This document shows positions 23,795 through 31,708 of a DNA stretch of 64,000 nt, piece after piece. Source of the stretch: Streptomyces sp. H39-S7 (lineage in GTDB: Bacteria > Actinomycetota > Actinomycetes > Streptomycetales > Streptomycetaceae); NCBI RefSeq assembly GCF_027158205.1, contig NZ_JAPVLU010000046.1, positions 1-64,000 of the forward strand. Reading direction: 5' to 3'. The notes beneath the pieces were generated by a model. It was given only the letters and a program-made list of their open reading frames with translations, did not search any database and was not told the origin of the DNA. Within the stretch, counting starts at the first letter, position 1. The number at the start of each line of letters is the position of its first letter. Made by a program: the position numbers and the translations under genes.

Positions 23795-24213
23795 CACGAT
23801 TCACCTGCCTCGCGCCGCACAATGCGGCACTTCATCGGAAGCTTGTGGGCGGCGCGGGTGAGCGCCTCCTTGGCAACCTTCTCGTTCGGGAAGGACAGCT
23901 CGAACATCACCCGACCGGGCTTGACGTTCGCGATCCACCACTCCGGCGAACCCTTACCGGAACCCATGCGGGTCTCAGCAGGCTTCTTGGTCAGCGGACG
24001 GTCCGGGTAAATGTTGATCCAGACCTTGCCGCCGCGCTTGATGTGACGGGTGATGGAGATACGAGCGGACTCGATCTGCCGGTTCGTCACATAGGCCGGG
24101 GTGACGGCCTGCAGGCCGTACTCACCGAACGCGAGTTCGGTGCCGCCCTTGGCCATGCCCGAGCGCTTCGGGTGGTGCTGCTTGCGGTGCTTGACCCTGC
24201 GGGGGATCAGCAT
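23794..24213 (-). CDS. rplP: 50S ribosomal protein L16
   Basis: Helps position A-site tRNA. 139 residues from ATG 24213 (MLIPRRVKHRKQHHPKRSG), with the L16 signatures VWINIYPDRPLTKKPAETRM and GSGKGSPEWWIANVKPG. It starts 4 nt after the rpsC stop. Confidence 0.98.
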   Translation of the reverse strand: MLIPRRVKHRKQHHPKRSGMAKGGTELAFGEYGLQAVTPAYVTNRQIESARISITRHIKRGGKVWINIYPDRPLTKKPAETRMGSGKGSPEWWIANVKPGRVMFELSFPNEKVAKEALTRAAHKLPMKCRIVRREAGES

Positions 24214-24217
24214 TGGG

Positions 24218-25057
24218 TCAGGCCTCCGTTCCGGGAGTGTCCGCAGCCGGAGCCTCGACAGCGGCGGGGGCCTCGGCCTTGGGAGCCGAACCGCCGTCCG
24301 TCTGGGGCTTGCGGCCACGGCCGCCGCGCTCGCCACCGCGGCGCTGCGGACGGTCGGTTCCACCGGCGCCGGGACCACGCGACGGGCGGTTGCCCGCACG
24401 GGCCGCGGCGTTGTCGGCGCGAACCTCTGCGATGTTCTTGACGTTGCCCTTGTAGATCCACACCTTCACACCGATGCGGCCGAAGGTGGTCTTGGCCTCG
24501 AAGAAGCCGTAGTCCACATTGGCGCGCAGGGTGTGCAGCGGCACACGGCCTTCGCGGTAGAACTCGGAGCGGGACATCTCGGCGCCGCCGAGACGGCCAC
24601 CACACTGGATCTTGATGCCCTTGGCGCCGGCCTTCATCGTGCCCTGCATGCTCTTACGCATGGCGCGACGGAAGGAGACACGCGAGGAGAGCTGCTCGGC
24701 GACGGCCTGGGCCACCAGCTGAGCGTCCATCTCGGGGTTCTTGACCTCGAGGATGTTCAGCTGCACCTGCTTGCCGGTCAGCTTCTCCAGGTCGCCGCGG
24801 ATGCGGTCGGCCTCGGCACCACGACGGCCGATGACGATGCCGGGACGCGCGGTGTGGATGTCCACACGCACACGGTCACGGGTGCGCTCGATCTCAACCT
24901 TCGAGATGCCGGCGCGCTCCATGCCCTGCGTCATCATCTTGCGGATGGCGACGTCTTCCTTGACGTAGTCCTTGTACAGCTTGTCGGCGTACCAACGAGA
25001 CTTGAAGTCCGTGGTAATTCCGAGCCGGAACCCGTACGGGTTAACCTTCTGGCCCAT
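24218..25057 (-). CDS. rpsC: 30S ribosomal protein S3
   Basis: A 30S protein at the mRNA entry channel, part of the helicase site. 279 residues: KH domain with RPGIVIGRRGAEADRIRGDL, then the C-terminal domain RFGRIGV-type region (TTFGRIGVKVWIYKG). A Gly/Arg then Ala/Pro/Glu-rich tail of about 60 residues follows, usual in Streptomyces. The ATG overlaps the rplV TAA as TAATG. Confidence 0.98.
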   Translation of the reverse strand: MGQKVNPYGFRLGITTDFKSRWYADKLYKDYVKEDVAIRKMMTQGMERAGISKVEIERTRDRVRVDIHTARPGIVIGRRGAEADRIRGDLEKLTGKQVQLNILEVKNPEMDAQLVAQAVAEQLSSRVSFRRAMRKSMQGTMKAGAKGIKIQCGGRLGGAEMSRSEFYREGRVPLHTLRANVDYGFFEAKTTFGRIGVKVWIYKGNVKNIAEVRADNAAARAGNRPSRGPGAGGTDRPQRRGGERGGRGRKPQTDGGSAPKAEAPAAVEAPAADTPGTEA

Positions 25058-25404
25058 TACCGGGTCCCTTCCTTGCTGCTGACGACCACGGTGATGTGGC
25101 TGGTCCGCTTGCGGATCCGGTAAGCACGGCCCTGGGCACGCGGACGGAACCGCTTCAGGGTCGGGCCTTCGTCGACATACGCCTCAGTGATGACGAGAGA
25201 CTCGGCATCGGAGTGGTCGTAGTTGTGCGCGGCGTTGGCAATGGCGCTGTCAAGCACCTTGCCTACCGGCACGCTCGCGGCCTGCGGGGCGAAACGCAGG
25301 ACCGCCTGAGCCTCCGTGGCATTCATGCCACGGATGAGGTCCACCACGCGGCGGGCCTTCATGGGCGTGACGCGGATGTACCGCGCCTGGGCCCTGGCTT
25401 CCAT
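25057..25404 (-). CDS. rplV: 50S ribosomal protein L22
   Basis: Its loop lines the exit tunnel near the macrolide site. 115 residues from ATG 25404 (MEARAQARYIRVTPMKARRV); AAGGGA upstream supports this start over ATG 25428. ANAAHNYDHSDAESLVITEAYVDEG and RFRPRAQGRAYRIRKRTSHI are typical, with no insertion in the tunnel loop. Confidence 0.97.
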   Translation of the reverse strand: MEARAQARYIRVTPMKARRVVDLIRGMNATEAQAVLRFAPQAASVPVGKVLDSAIANAAHNYDHSDAESLVITEAYVDEGPTLKRFRPRAQGRAYRIRKRTSHITVVVSSKEGTR

Positions 25405-25447
25405 GGTTGTCCCTTCGGTGTCAGTCATAGTCTTCGCACTCCGCCGA

Positions 25448-25729
25448 TCAGCGACGCTTCGTCTTGCGGTCGTCCTTGACGTGGCCGCGGAACGTGCGGG
25501 TCGGCGAGAACTCGCCGAGCTTGTGGCCGACCATGGACTCGGTGACGAACACCGGGACGTGGATCTTGCCGTTGTGCACCGCGATCGTGTGGCCCAGCAT
25601 CGCCGGAATGATCATGGAGCGACGGGACCAGGTCTTGATGACGTTGTGGGTGCCTGCCTCGTTCTGTACGTCCACCTTCTTGATGAGGTGGTCGTCGACG
25701 AAGGGCCCCTTCTTGAGACTGCGCGGCAT
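25448..25729 (-). CDS. rpsS: 30S ribosomal protein S19
   Basis: A 30S head protein that forms a complex with S13. 93 residues, MPRSLKKGPFVDDHLIKKV at the start; SRRSMIIPAMLGHTIAVHNG and KLGEFSPTRTFRGHVKDDRK are diagnostic. It lies 12 nt after the rplB stop. Confidence 0.98.
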   Translation of the reverse strand: MPRSLKKGPFVDDHLIKKVDVQNEAGTHNVIKTWSRRSMIIPAMLGHTIAVHNGKIHVPVFVTESMVGHKLGEFSPTRTFRGHVKDDRKTKRR

Positions 25730-25741
25730 CTAAACCTGCTC

Positions 25742-26578
25742 CTAGCGCTTCTTGTTCGTCTTGCGGCGGCGGACGATGTACTTGCTGCTTGCCTTCTTCG
25801 GCGAGCGAGTACGACCCTCCTTCTGACCCCACGGGGAGACCGGGTGGCGACCACCGGAGGTCTTACCCTCACCACCACCGTGCGGGTGGTCGACAGGGTT
25901 CATCGCGACACCGCGGACGGTCGGGCGGACGCCCTTCCAGCGCATACGGCCGGCCTTGCCCCAGTTGATGTTCGACTGCTCGGCGTTGCCGACCTCGCCA
26001 ACAGTGGCGCGGCAGCGGACGTCGACCAGGCGGACCTCACCGGACGGCATACGAAGGGTGGCCATGGAGCCCTCCTTCGCCAGCAGCTGGACCGAAGCAC
26101 CCGCGGAACGGGAGATCTTCGCGCCGCCGCCGGGACGCAGCTCGATAGCGTGGATGGTCGTACCCACCGGGATGTTGCGCAGCGGGAGGTTGTTGCCCGG
26201 CTTGATGTCGGCCGTGGGGCCGTTCTCAACCCGGTCGCCCTGGCTCAACTTGGCCGGGGCAATGATGTAGCGCTTCTCGCCGTCTGCGTAGTGCAGCAGC
26301 GCGATGCGTGCGGTGCGGTTCGGGTCGTACTCGATGTGAGCGACCTTCGCCGGAACGCCGTCCTTGTCATGACGACGGAAGTCGATGACTCGGTAAGCAC
26401 GCTTGTGACCGCCACCCTGGTGGCGAACAGTGATGCGACCCGAGCTGTTACGCCCACCCTTGCTGTGCAAAGGGCGGACCAGCGACTTCTCCGGCGTGGA
26501 CCGCGTGATCTCGACGAAGTCGGCGACGCTGGAGCCACGACGGCCCGGCGTCGTCGGCTTGTACTTGCGGATACCCAT
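25742..26578 (-). CDS. rplB: 50S ribosomal protein L2
   Basis: A 23S rRNA-binding protein needed for subunit association and peptidyl transfer. 278 residues, MGIRKYKPTTPGRRGSSVAD at the start. The conserved GVAMNPVDHPHGGGEGKTSG loop, which contains the functionally important His, is intact. Confidence 0.98.
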   Translation of the reverse strand: MGIRKYKPTTPGRRGSSVADFVEITRSTPEKSLVRPLHSKGGRNSSGRITVRHQGGGHKRAYRVIDFRRHDKDGVPAKVAHIEYDPNRTARIALLHYADGEKRYIIAPAKLSQGDRVENGPTADIKPGNNLPLRNIPVGTTIHAIELRPGGGAKISRSAGASVQLLAKEGSMATLRMPSGEVRLVDVRCRATVGEVGNAEQSNINWGKAGRMRWKGVRPTVRGVAMNPVDHPHGGGEGKTSGGRHPVSPWGQKEGRTRSPKKASSKYIVRRRKTNKKR

Positions 26579-26617
26579 TTCTCAGTCCTCGTCCGATATC
26601 GGACGACACGGACTCCG

Positions 26618-26953
26618 TTAGGAGACCGGGCCGCCGAAGATGTCGATTCGGTCGCCCTCAGCGAGGGTCACGATGGCGCGCTTGGTGTCCTTGCGCTTGC
26701 CGAAACCGGTCTTGGTGCGCTTGCGCTTACCCTGCCGGTTGATCGTGTTGACCCCGGTGACCTTGACCGAGAAGACCGCCTCGACGGCCTGCTTGATCTG
26801 GGTCTTGTTGCTGCCCGGCGCGACGATGAACGTGTACTTGTTCTCGTCCAGGAGCGCGTAGCTCTTCTCGGAAACCACCGGCTTGACCAGGATGTCACGG
26901 GGGTCCGTGAAGGTCTTGCTGGTGACGACCGCGGCGGTCTTGGTCTCACTCAT
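26618..26953 (-). CDS. rplW: 50S ribosomal protein L23
   Basis: A tunnel-exit protein and docking site for trigger factor and SRP. 111 residues; a short N-terminal extension precedes DPRDILVKPVVSEKSYALL, followed by KQAVEAVFSVKVTGVNTINR. The ATG overlaps the rplD TGA as TGATG. Confidence 0.97.
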   Translation of the reverse strand: MSETKTAAVVTSKTFTDPRDILVKPVVSEKSYALLDENKYTFIVAPGSNKTQIKQAVEAVFSVKVTGVNTINRQGKRKRTKTGFGKRKDTKRAIVTLAEGDRIDIFGGPVS

Positions 26954-27630
26954 CAGGCGTCGTTCCCTTCGAGCTCATCCTCGGAGGCAACGGCCTTGGC
27001 GGACGCGGCGGGACCCGCCACGAAACGCTCGAAGGCATCCTTCGTGAAGACCACTTCGTCGGAGACGAGCACGTCGTAGGTGTTCAGCTGACCGGCTTCC
27101 AGGATGTGGACCTGGGGCAGGTTGCGGGCGGACAGCCACGCGGCCTCGTCAGCGCGCTCGACGACCAGGAGCACGTTCTTACGCTCCGAGATCTTGCCGA
27201 ACAGCGTCCTGGCGGACTTCGTGGAAGGCGTCGTGCCCTCGATCACGCCGGAGACGACGTGAATGCGGGAGTGACGCGCCCGGTCGGTCAGGGCGCCGAG
27301 GAGGGCGGCCCGGATCATCTTCTTCGGCGTCCGCTGGGAGTAGTCACGCGGCTTCGGACCGTGGACGACGCCACCGCCCGCGAACTGCGGAGCGCGGGTC
27401 GAACCCTGGCGGGCGCGGCCGGTGCCCTTCTGGCGGTAAGGCTTGCGCCCACCACCGCGGACCTCGCCGCGACGCTTGGTGCTGTGCGTGCCCTGGCGGG
27501 CGGCAGCGAGCTGTGCCACGACGACCTGGTGGATCAGCGGAATGCTGACCTTGGCGTCGAAGATCTCGGCGGGAAGCTCAAGGCTGCCGGTCTTGTCGCC
27601 CGCGGGCGACAGGATGTCAATGGTGCTCAT
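26953..27630 (-). CDS. rplD: 50S ribosomal protein L4
   Basis: Its loop lines the exit tunnel; in E. coli it also autoregulates the S10 operon. 225 residues from ATG 27630 (MSTIDILSPAGDKTGSLELP). The tunnel loop GEVRGGGRKPYRQKGTGRAR is intact. No E. coli-type S10 leader can be recognised upstream. It starts 4 nt after the rplC stop. Confidence 0.97.
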   Translation of the reverse strand: MSTIDILSPAGDKTGSLELPAEIFDAKVSIPLIHQVVVAQLAAARQGTHSTKRRGEVRGGGRKPYRQKGTGRARQGSTRAPQFAGGGVVHGPKPRDYSQRTPKKMIRAALLGALTDRARHSRIHVVSGVIEGTTPSTKSARTLFGKISERKNVLLVVERADEAAWLSARNLPQVHILEAGQLNTYDVLVSDEVVFTKDAFERFVAGPAASAKAVASEDELEGNDA

Positions 27631-27634
27631 ATCC

Positions 27635-28279
27635 TCAAGCCCCCTTGGCCGCGGTACGGACCAGGATGAGGCCGCCGTTCGGACCAGGTACCGCTCCCTT
27701 GATGAGGAGCAGGCCCTTCTCCGCGTCAACGGCGTGGACGGTCAGATTCTGTGTGGTCACACGCTCTCCACCCATCCGGCCGGCCATCTTCATGCCCTTG
27801 AAGACACGACCCGGGGTGGCGCAGCCACCGATGGAGCCGGGGGAGCGGTGCTTGCGCTGAACGCCGTGACCGGCGCCGAGACCCTTGAAGTTGTGACGCT
27901 TCATGACACCGGCGAAACCCTTGCCCTTGCTGGTGCCGGTCACATCGACCTTGACACCGGACTCGAAGGTCGCAGCGGTGATCTCCTGGCCCAGCGTGTA
28001 CTCACTGGCGTCAGGCGTACGAAGCTCCACCAGGTGGCGGCGCGGGGTTACGTCGGCCTTGGCGAAGTGACCCTTGAGGGGCTTGTTCACCTTGCGCGGG
28101 TCAATCTCGCCGAAGGCGATCTGAACCGACTCGTAGCCGTCGACGTCGTTGGTGCGGACCTGGGTCACGACACACGGGCCGGCCTTGATGACGGTCACCG
28201 GCACAATGCGGTTGTTCTCGTCCCAGACCTGCGTCATGCCGAGCTTCTCGCCCAGGACGCCCTTAATGCTCTTAGCCAT
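27635..28279 (-). CDS. rplC: 50S ribosomal protein L3
   Basis: An early 50S assembly protein whose loop approaches the peptidyl transferase centre. 214 residues from ATG 28279 (MAKSIKGVLGEKLGMTQVWD). The loop with MKRHNFKGLGAGHGVQRKHR and GSIGGCATPGRVFKGMKMAG is typical. It starts 13 nt after the rpsJ stop. Confidence 0.98.
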   Translation of the reverse strand: MAKSIKGVLGEKLGMTQVWDENNRIVPVTVIKAGPCVVTQVRTNDVDGYESVQIAFGEIDPRKVNKPLKGHFAKADVTPRRHLVELRTPDASEYTLGQEITAATFESGVKVDVTGTSKGKGFAGVMKRHNFKGLGAGHGVQRKHRSPGSIGGCATPGRVFKGMKMAGRMGGERVTTQNLTVHAVDAEKGLLLIKGAVPGPNGGLILVRTAAKGA

Positions 28280-28292
28280 CTCGCGCGTCACC

Positions 28293-28601
28293 TCAGAGCT
28301 TGATCTCGATGTCGACGCCAGCCGGGAGGTCGAGACGCATCAGCGAGTCAACCGTCTTCGGCGTGGGGTCGAGAATGTCGATGAGCCGCTTGTGGGTGCG
28401 CATCTCGAAGTGCTCGCGCGCATCCTTGTACTTGTGCGGCGACTTGATGACGCAGTACACGTTCTTCTCAGTGGGCAGCGGCACCGGGCCTGCGACGTGC
28501 GCACCAGTACGCGTCACCGTCTCGACGATCTTCTTCGCCGAGGAGTCGATGACCTCGTGGTCGTACGCCTTGAGCCGGATGCGGATCTTCTGTCCCGCCA
28601 T
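28293..28601 (-). CDS. rpsJ: 30S ribosomal protein S10
   Basis: A 30S head protein and NusE, the antitermination partner of NusG. 102 residues from ATG 28601 (MAGQKIRIRLKAYDHEVID), the standard length. First gene of the S10 operon. It is preceded by a long leader (about 330 nt from the candidate promoter) carrying a 26-nt block also found upstream of rpsL. Confidence 0.98.
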   Translation of the reverse strand: MAGQKIRIRLKAYDHEVIDSSAKKIVETVTRTGAHVAGPVPLPTEKNVYCVIKSPHKYKDAREHFEMRTHKRLIDILDPTPKTVDSLMRLDLPAGVDIEIKL

Positions 28602-28931
28602 GGCTACTCCGTAGTCCTTTGTCTCGTAACGCTCTGGAACCCGGTCGGTACTGCCTCTTCGCCGACCCACGCGGTCGGGTGTGTCGCACCCCTTCTCATA
28701 AATTTCCGCAAGCGGAAATCCCTCGGAGAAGGAAGCGCGGCGCTCTCACCGCAGGATGTGGGGAAGACTCCCACCGGGTGCCTGGCCGGAACCGCACTAA
28801 CGCTTCCCGGAAGATTCCCGTACGTCCGCCATGCCACCGAGGTGGATCATGACGACGAGTACTGTGGGACTCGCTTCCGGTCCTCCCGACGGGAGGCGCG
28901 CAGCATCGGCGCTCGACCGAGCAACTTGGCT
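28602..28931 (-). promoter_or_regulatory. Long 5' leader of the S10 operon
   Basis: No gene is visible here. Two structures stand out. At 28662-28687 there is a 26-nt block identical to 39752-39777 in the rpsL leader; on the transcript strand it contains CCGACC-5 nt-GGTCGG. At 28702-28719 there is a dyad ATTTCCGC-AA-GCGGAAAT. These make a leader-based control plausible. Confidence 0.5.
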
Positions 28932-28962
28932 AGTGTGCCATATGGGGCACACTCGACGCCAA
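28932..28962 (-). promoter_or_regulatory. Candidate rpsJ promoter overlapping an AGTGTGCC/GGCACACT dyad
   Basis: AGTGTGCC (28932-28939) and GGCACACT (28946-28953) form a perfect inverted repeat with a 6-nt spacer. On the minus strand the first arm reads CACACT, a possible -10, with TTGGCG 19 bp upstream (28962-28957) as -35. A related dyad overlaps the rpoB promoter at 48374-48396. Promoter assignment is inferred; the dyad is directly visible. Confidence 0.45.
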
Positions 28963-29079
28963 TCGAGCCGGTGACAGTACCACCTGGGCACGCGGGGCAA
29001 CCAAAGGCCGCCCCGGCCCGTCCTCTTCGGCGGAGTTCCCTGACCTGACGGGGACACGTCGGACGAGAAAGAGTGTGCG

Positions 29080-30660
29080 TTGAAGAGGCTGCCCCGTCTG
29101 GTACTGCTCACGGCCGCTCTCGCGCTGTTCGCCGGCGCGTGCGGCGCACCGGGCGGCGGGCCGGTGTCGCCGCCCGCCAGGACCCCCAAGGCCGCTCCCC
29201 CGCTCGACATGGACAGCTGGTCGGTGACGGCGGAGAACGAGCGGCCGGGCAGCACCGCCTGGCGGCTGCGCGACCCGGGGCCGTCCGACGCGATCGAGGG
29301 CTTCGCCGACCATGTCAGCGTCACCTCAGGAGAATCGTTTCGCCTGTTCGTCTCCACCACCGCCAGGAGCTTCCACGTCGAGGCGTTCCGGATGGGCTGG
29401 TACCAGGGGAAGCAGGGCCGCAAGGTCTGGTCGTCGGCCGCCCAGCACGGTGAGCGGCAGGCCGGCCCGGCGACGGTGCCCGGCATATACATGGTCAGCG
29501 CACCGTGGAAGCCGTCCCTGACGGTGAGCACCAAGAACTGGCCGCAGGGCAGCTACCTGCTCAAGCTCGTCTCCAGCGCGGGCCACGACCGCTGGGTGAC
29601 GCTGACGATCCGCTCCACCTCCACCGCCGGGCGCACCGTCTTCGTGAACGCGGTCACCACGTGGGCCGCGTACAACAAGTGGGGCGGCGGCACCAACGTC
29701 TACGGCGACTCGCGCGGCACGACGGGACCCGGCTACGCCAAGCGCTCGCGCAAGGCCAGCTTCGACCGGCCGTACGACGGCAAGGGCTCGCCCTTCAACT
29801 GGTACGAGCTGCCGATGCTGAGCGTCGCGGAGCGGATGGGCATACCGCTCGCCTACGCGACCGACACCGACCTCGACAACTCCGCGGAGCTGTTCCGCGG
29901 CGCCCGCTCGGTGATCTTCTCCGGGCACGACGAGTACTGGTCGGCGGGGATGCGCGACAACACCCTCAAGATCCGCGACTCCGGGGTGAACATCGCCTTC
30001 TTCTCCTCCAACGCCGCCTACCGGCACATACGGCTGGAGCCCAGCTCTCTGGGGAAGGACCGCGTGGTGGTCGTCTACAAGGACCCCGCGGAGGACCCGA
30101 TGATCCTCAAGGACCCCAGTCAGGCCACCCAGCAGTGGCGGCTGCCGCCCGACCCGCGCCCGGAGAGCGTCCTGACCGGCGTGCTGTACGAGTGCAACCC
30201 GGTCTACGCGCCCTTCGTCGTCACCGACCCCGACGCGTGGATGTTCCGCGGCACCGGCGCCAAGGCCGGCAGCAAGTACATCGGGCTGGTCGGCGTCGAG
30301 TCGGACCGGCTGATGGCCGGGGTCCCGGTGCCGCGCCCGATCCAGGTCGTCGGGGACTCCCCGCTGACCTGCCGCGGCGCCAGGACCCGGGCCAACGCGG
30401 CCTATTACACGGTGCCTTCGGGTGCCGGGGTCTTCGCCACCGGCACCATGAGCTGGGCCTGCAGCGTCTACGGCAACACCGGCTGCCGCGAGCGGTCCGG
30501 CGGCAAGCGGGTGCCCGAGGCGTCCGCGGAGTTCGCCCGCCAGGTCTCCGAGAACATCCTGCGCGTCTTCGCCGCCGGCCCGGCCGGCCGCACGTACCCG
30601 GCACAGGACAACTACGACCGCTACGTCTCCCCGCCGAGCACGATGTCGTTCGCCCACTGA
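29080..30660 (+). CDS. Secreted lipoprotein with N,N-dimethylformamidase beta-subunit-like domain
   Basis: 526 residues from a TTG at 29080 (weak GAGAAAGAG upstream). A lipoprotein-type signal peptide (MKRLPRLVLLTAALALFAGAC) ends at Cys21, followed by a Pro-rich linker. The bulk resembles the large-subunit C-terminal domain of N,N-dimethylformamidase: FHVEAFRMGWYQG, TDTDLDN, IFSGHDEYWSAGMRDN and NIAFFSSNAAYRHIRLE are the recognisable stretches. The true substrate of these secreted members is not known, and nothing indicates dimethylformamide use. It is divergent from rpsJ and converges on the next gene. It is one of four non-ribosomal genes between the S10 and str operons. Confidence 0.8.
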   Translation: MKRLPRLVLLTAALALFAGACGAPGGGPVSPPARTPKAAPPLDMDSWSVTAENERPGSTAWRLRDPGPSDAIEGFADHVSVTSGESFRLFVSTTARSFHVEAFRMGWYQGKQGRKVWSSAAQHGERQAGPATVPGIYMVSAPWKPSLTVSTKNWPQGSYLLKLVSSAGHDRWVTLTIRSTSTAGRTVFVNAVTTWAAYNKWGGGTNVYGDSRGTTGPGYAKRSRKASFDRPYDGKGSPFNWYELPMLSVAERMGIPLAYATDTDLDNSAELFRGARSVIFSGHDEYWSAGMRDNTLKIRDSGVNIAFFSSNAAYRHIRLEPSSLGKDRVVVVYKDPAEDPMILKDPSQATQQWRLPPDPRPESVLTGVLYECNPVYAPFVVTDPDAWMFRGTGAKAGSKYIGLVGVESDRLMAGVPVPRPIQVVGDSPLTCRGARTRANAAYYTVPSGAGVFATGTMSWACSVYGNTGCRERSGGKRVPEASAEFARQVSENILRVFAAGPAGRTYPAQDNYDRYVSPPSTMSFAH

Positions 30661-30688
30661 ACCGGCCCCGGCCCCCTGCGCGGAGCGC

Positions 30689-31708
30689 TCAGCGGACGAC
30701 GCTCGGGCCGTAGGCGCCCGTCACCATCAGCTGGGGCCTGCCCGAGCCGTCCGCGGGCTGGCGCCACACGTCGAAGGCGCTGCTGCCGGTCGGCAGGGAG
30801 TACGCAATGGTGCGGTTGTCCAGCCAGTCGCCCTGGTCGTCCACGCTGCGGGTCTCGGCGAGCGCCGTCTCCCGCATGGAGGCCAGGTCCAGCACGTACA
30901 GCCGCCAGGGCTTCGACGGGTCGTCGGAGACCTTCTTCTTGAAGACCAGCCGGGTGCCGTCCGGGGAGATCGACGGGCACTCCACGTTCTCCCGCAGCAC
31001 CGTCATCGTGCGGGCCGCGAAGTCGCCGCGGACCAGGAACGTGCCGCCGTTGGCGGCACTGCCCAGCGTCGCGTAGAAGGTGTTGTCGTCCTTGAGGAAC
31101 GACACCCCCCAGAAGTTCCGGTCCGGCGGTGTGAAGTCCTTGCCATTCCGCCGGACCTCGAACGCCTCCAGGGTCGGCACCACCGTGTCGGTGCGCGCGT
31201 CGTAGATGCCGGTGCGGGTGGAGAACCCCGCCGAGGTGTACGAGTCCCCGTAGACGAACGCCGTCCAGGCCGCCATCCGGCCGTCGGCGGAGAGCCGGGC
31301 CCGGCTGGGCAGCCCGGGCAGCTGGATCCGCTTGAGCAGCTTCATCCGGCTGTCGCGCAGCTCCGCGTAGTGGTGCACGACCAGGCCGCTCTCGCCGGCC
31401 AGGCAGAGCAGCCGGCCGGCCGCCGCGTAACTGCGCTCGCAGGCCTGCGTGTCGACCTGCCGGCCGCCCTGCGGGCTGCCCACCCGCACCTGCGCCAGCC
31501 GGCCGAAGCCAGGGCCCTTGGCGGTGTCGCGGAAGACCAGCCGGGCGCTGCCGCCCGGGGCGAGGTCGACCGCGCCGGCGACCGGGCGCACGCCCTCACC
31601 GCCCGCGGCGCGGGCCTTGTCGCGCTGCAGGGCGTACACGGTGTACCCGACGGCCACCGAGGCCAGCACGGCCACGCACACCACGAAAACTATGATCCGG
31701 TTCTTCAT
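30689..31708 (-). CDS. Membrane-anchored TolB-like beta-propeller protein
   Basis: 339 residues. An N-terminal membrane anchor (about 4-26, RIIVFVVCVAVLASVAVGYTV) is followed by an extracytoplasmic domain with repeated short beta-propeller motifs of the PD40/TolB kind, for example SADGRMAAWT and CPSISPDGTRLVFKKK. Its ATG overlaps the stop of the upstream MFS gene as ATGA, so the two are an operon and probably coupled in translation. Function unknown; a substrate-sensing or scaffolding role beside the transporter is a guess. Confidence 0.75.
   Translation of the reverse strand: MKNRIIVFVVCVAVLASVAVGYTVYALQRDKARAAGGEGVRPVAGAVDLAPGGSARLVFRDTAKGPGFGRLAQVRVGSPQGGRQVDTQACERSYAAAGRLLCLAGESGLVVHHYAELRDSRMKLLKRIQLPGLPSRARLSADGRMAAWTAFVYGDSYTSAGFSTRTGIYDARTDTVVPTLEAFEVRRNGKDFTPPDRNFWGVSFLKDDNTFYATLGSAANGGTFLVRGDFAARTMTVLRENVECPSISPDGTRLVFKKKVSDDPSKPWRLYVLDLASMRETALAETRSVDDQGDWLDNRTIAYSLPTGSSAFDVWRQPADGSGRPQLMVTGAYGPSVVR

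Noticed and set aside
29041..29079. GTG start codons at 29073 and 29075 for the DMFase-like lipoprotein
   Set aside because: Neither is in frame with the signal peptide; only TTG 29080 fits.
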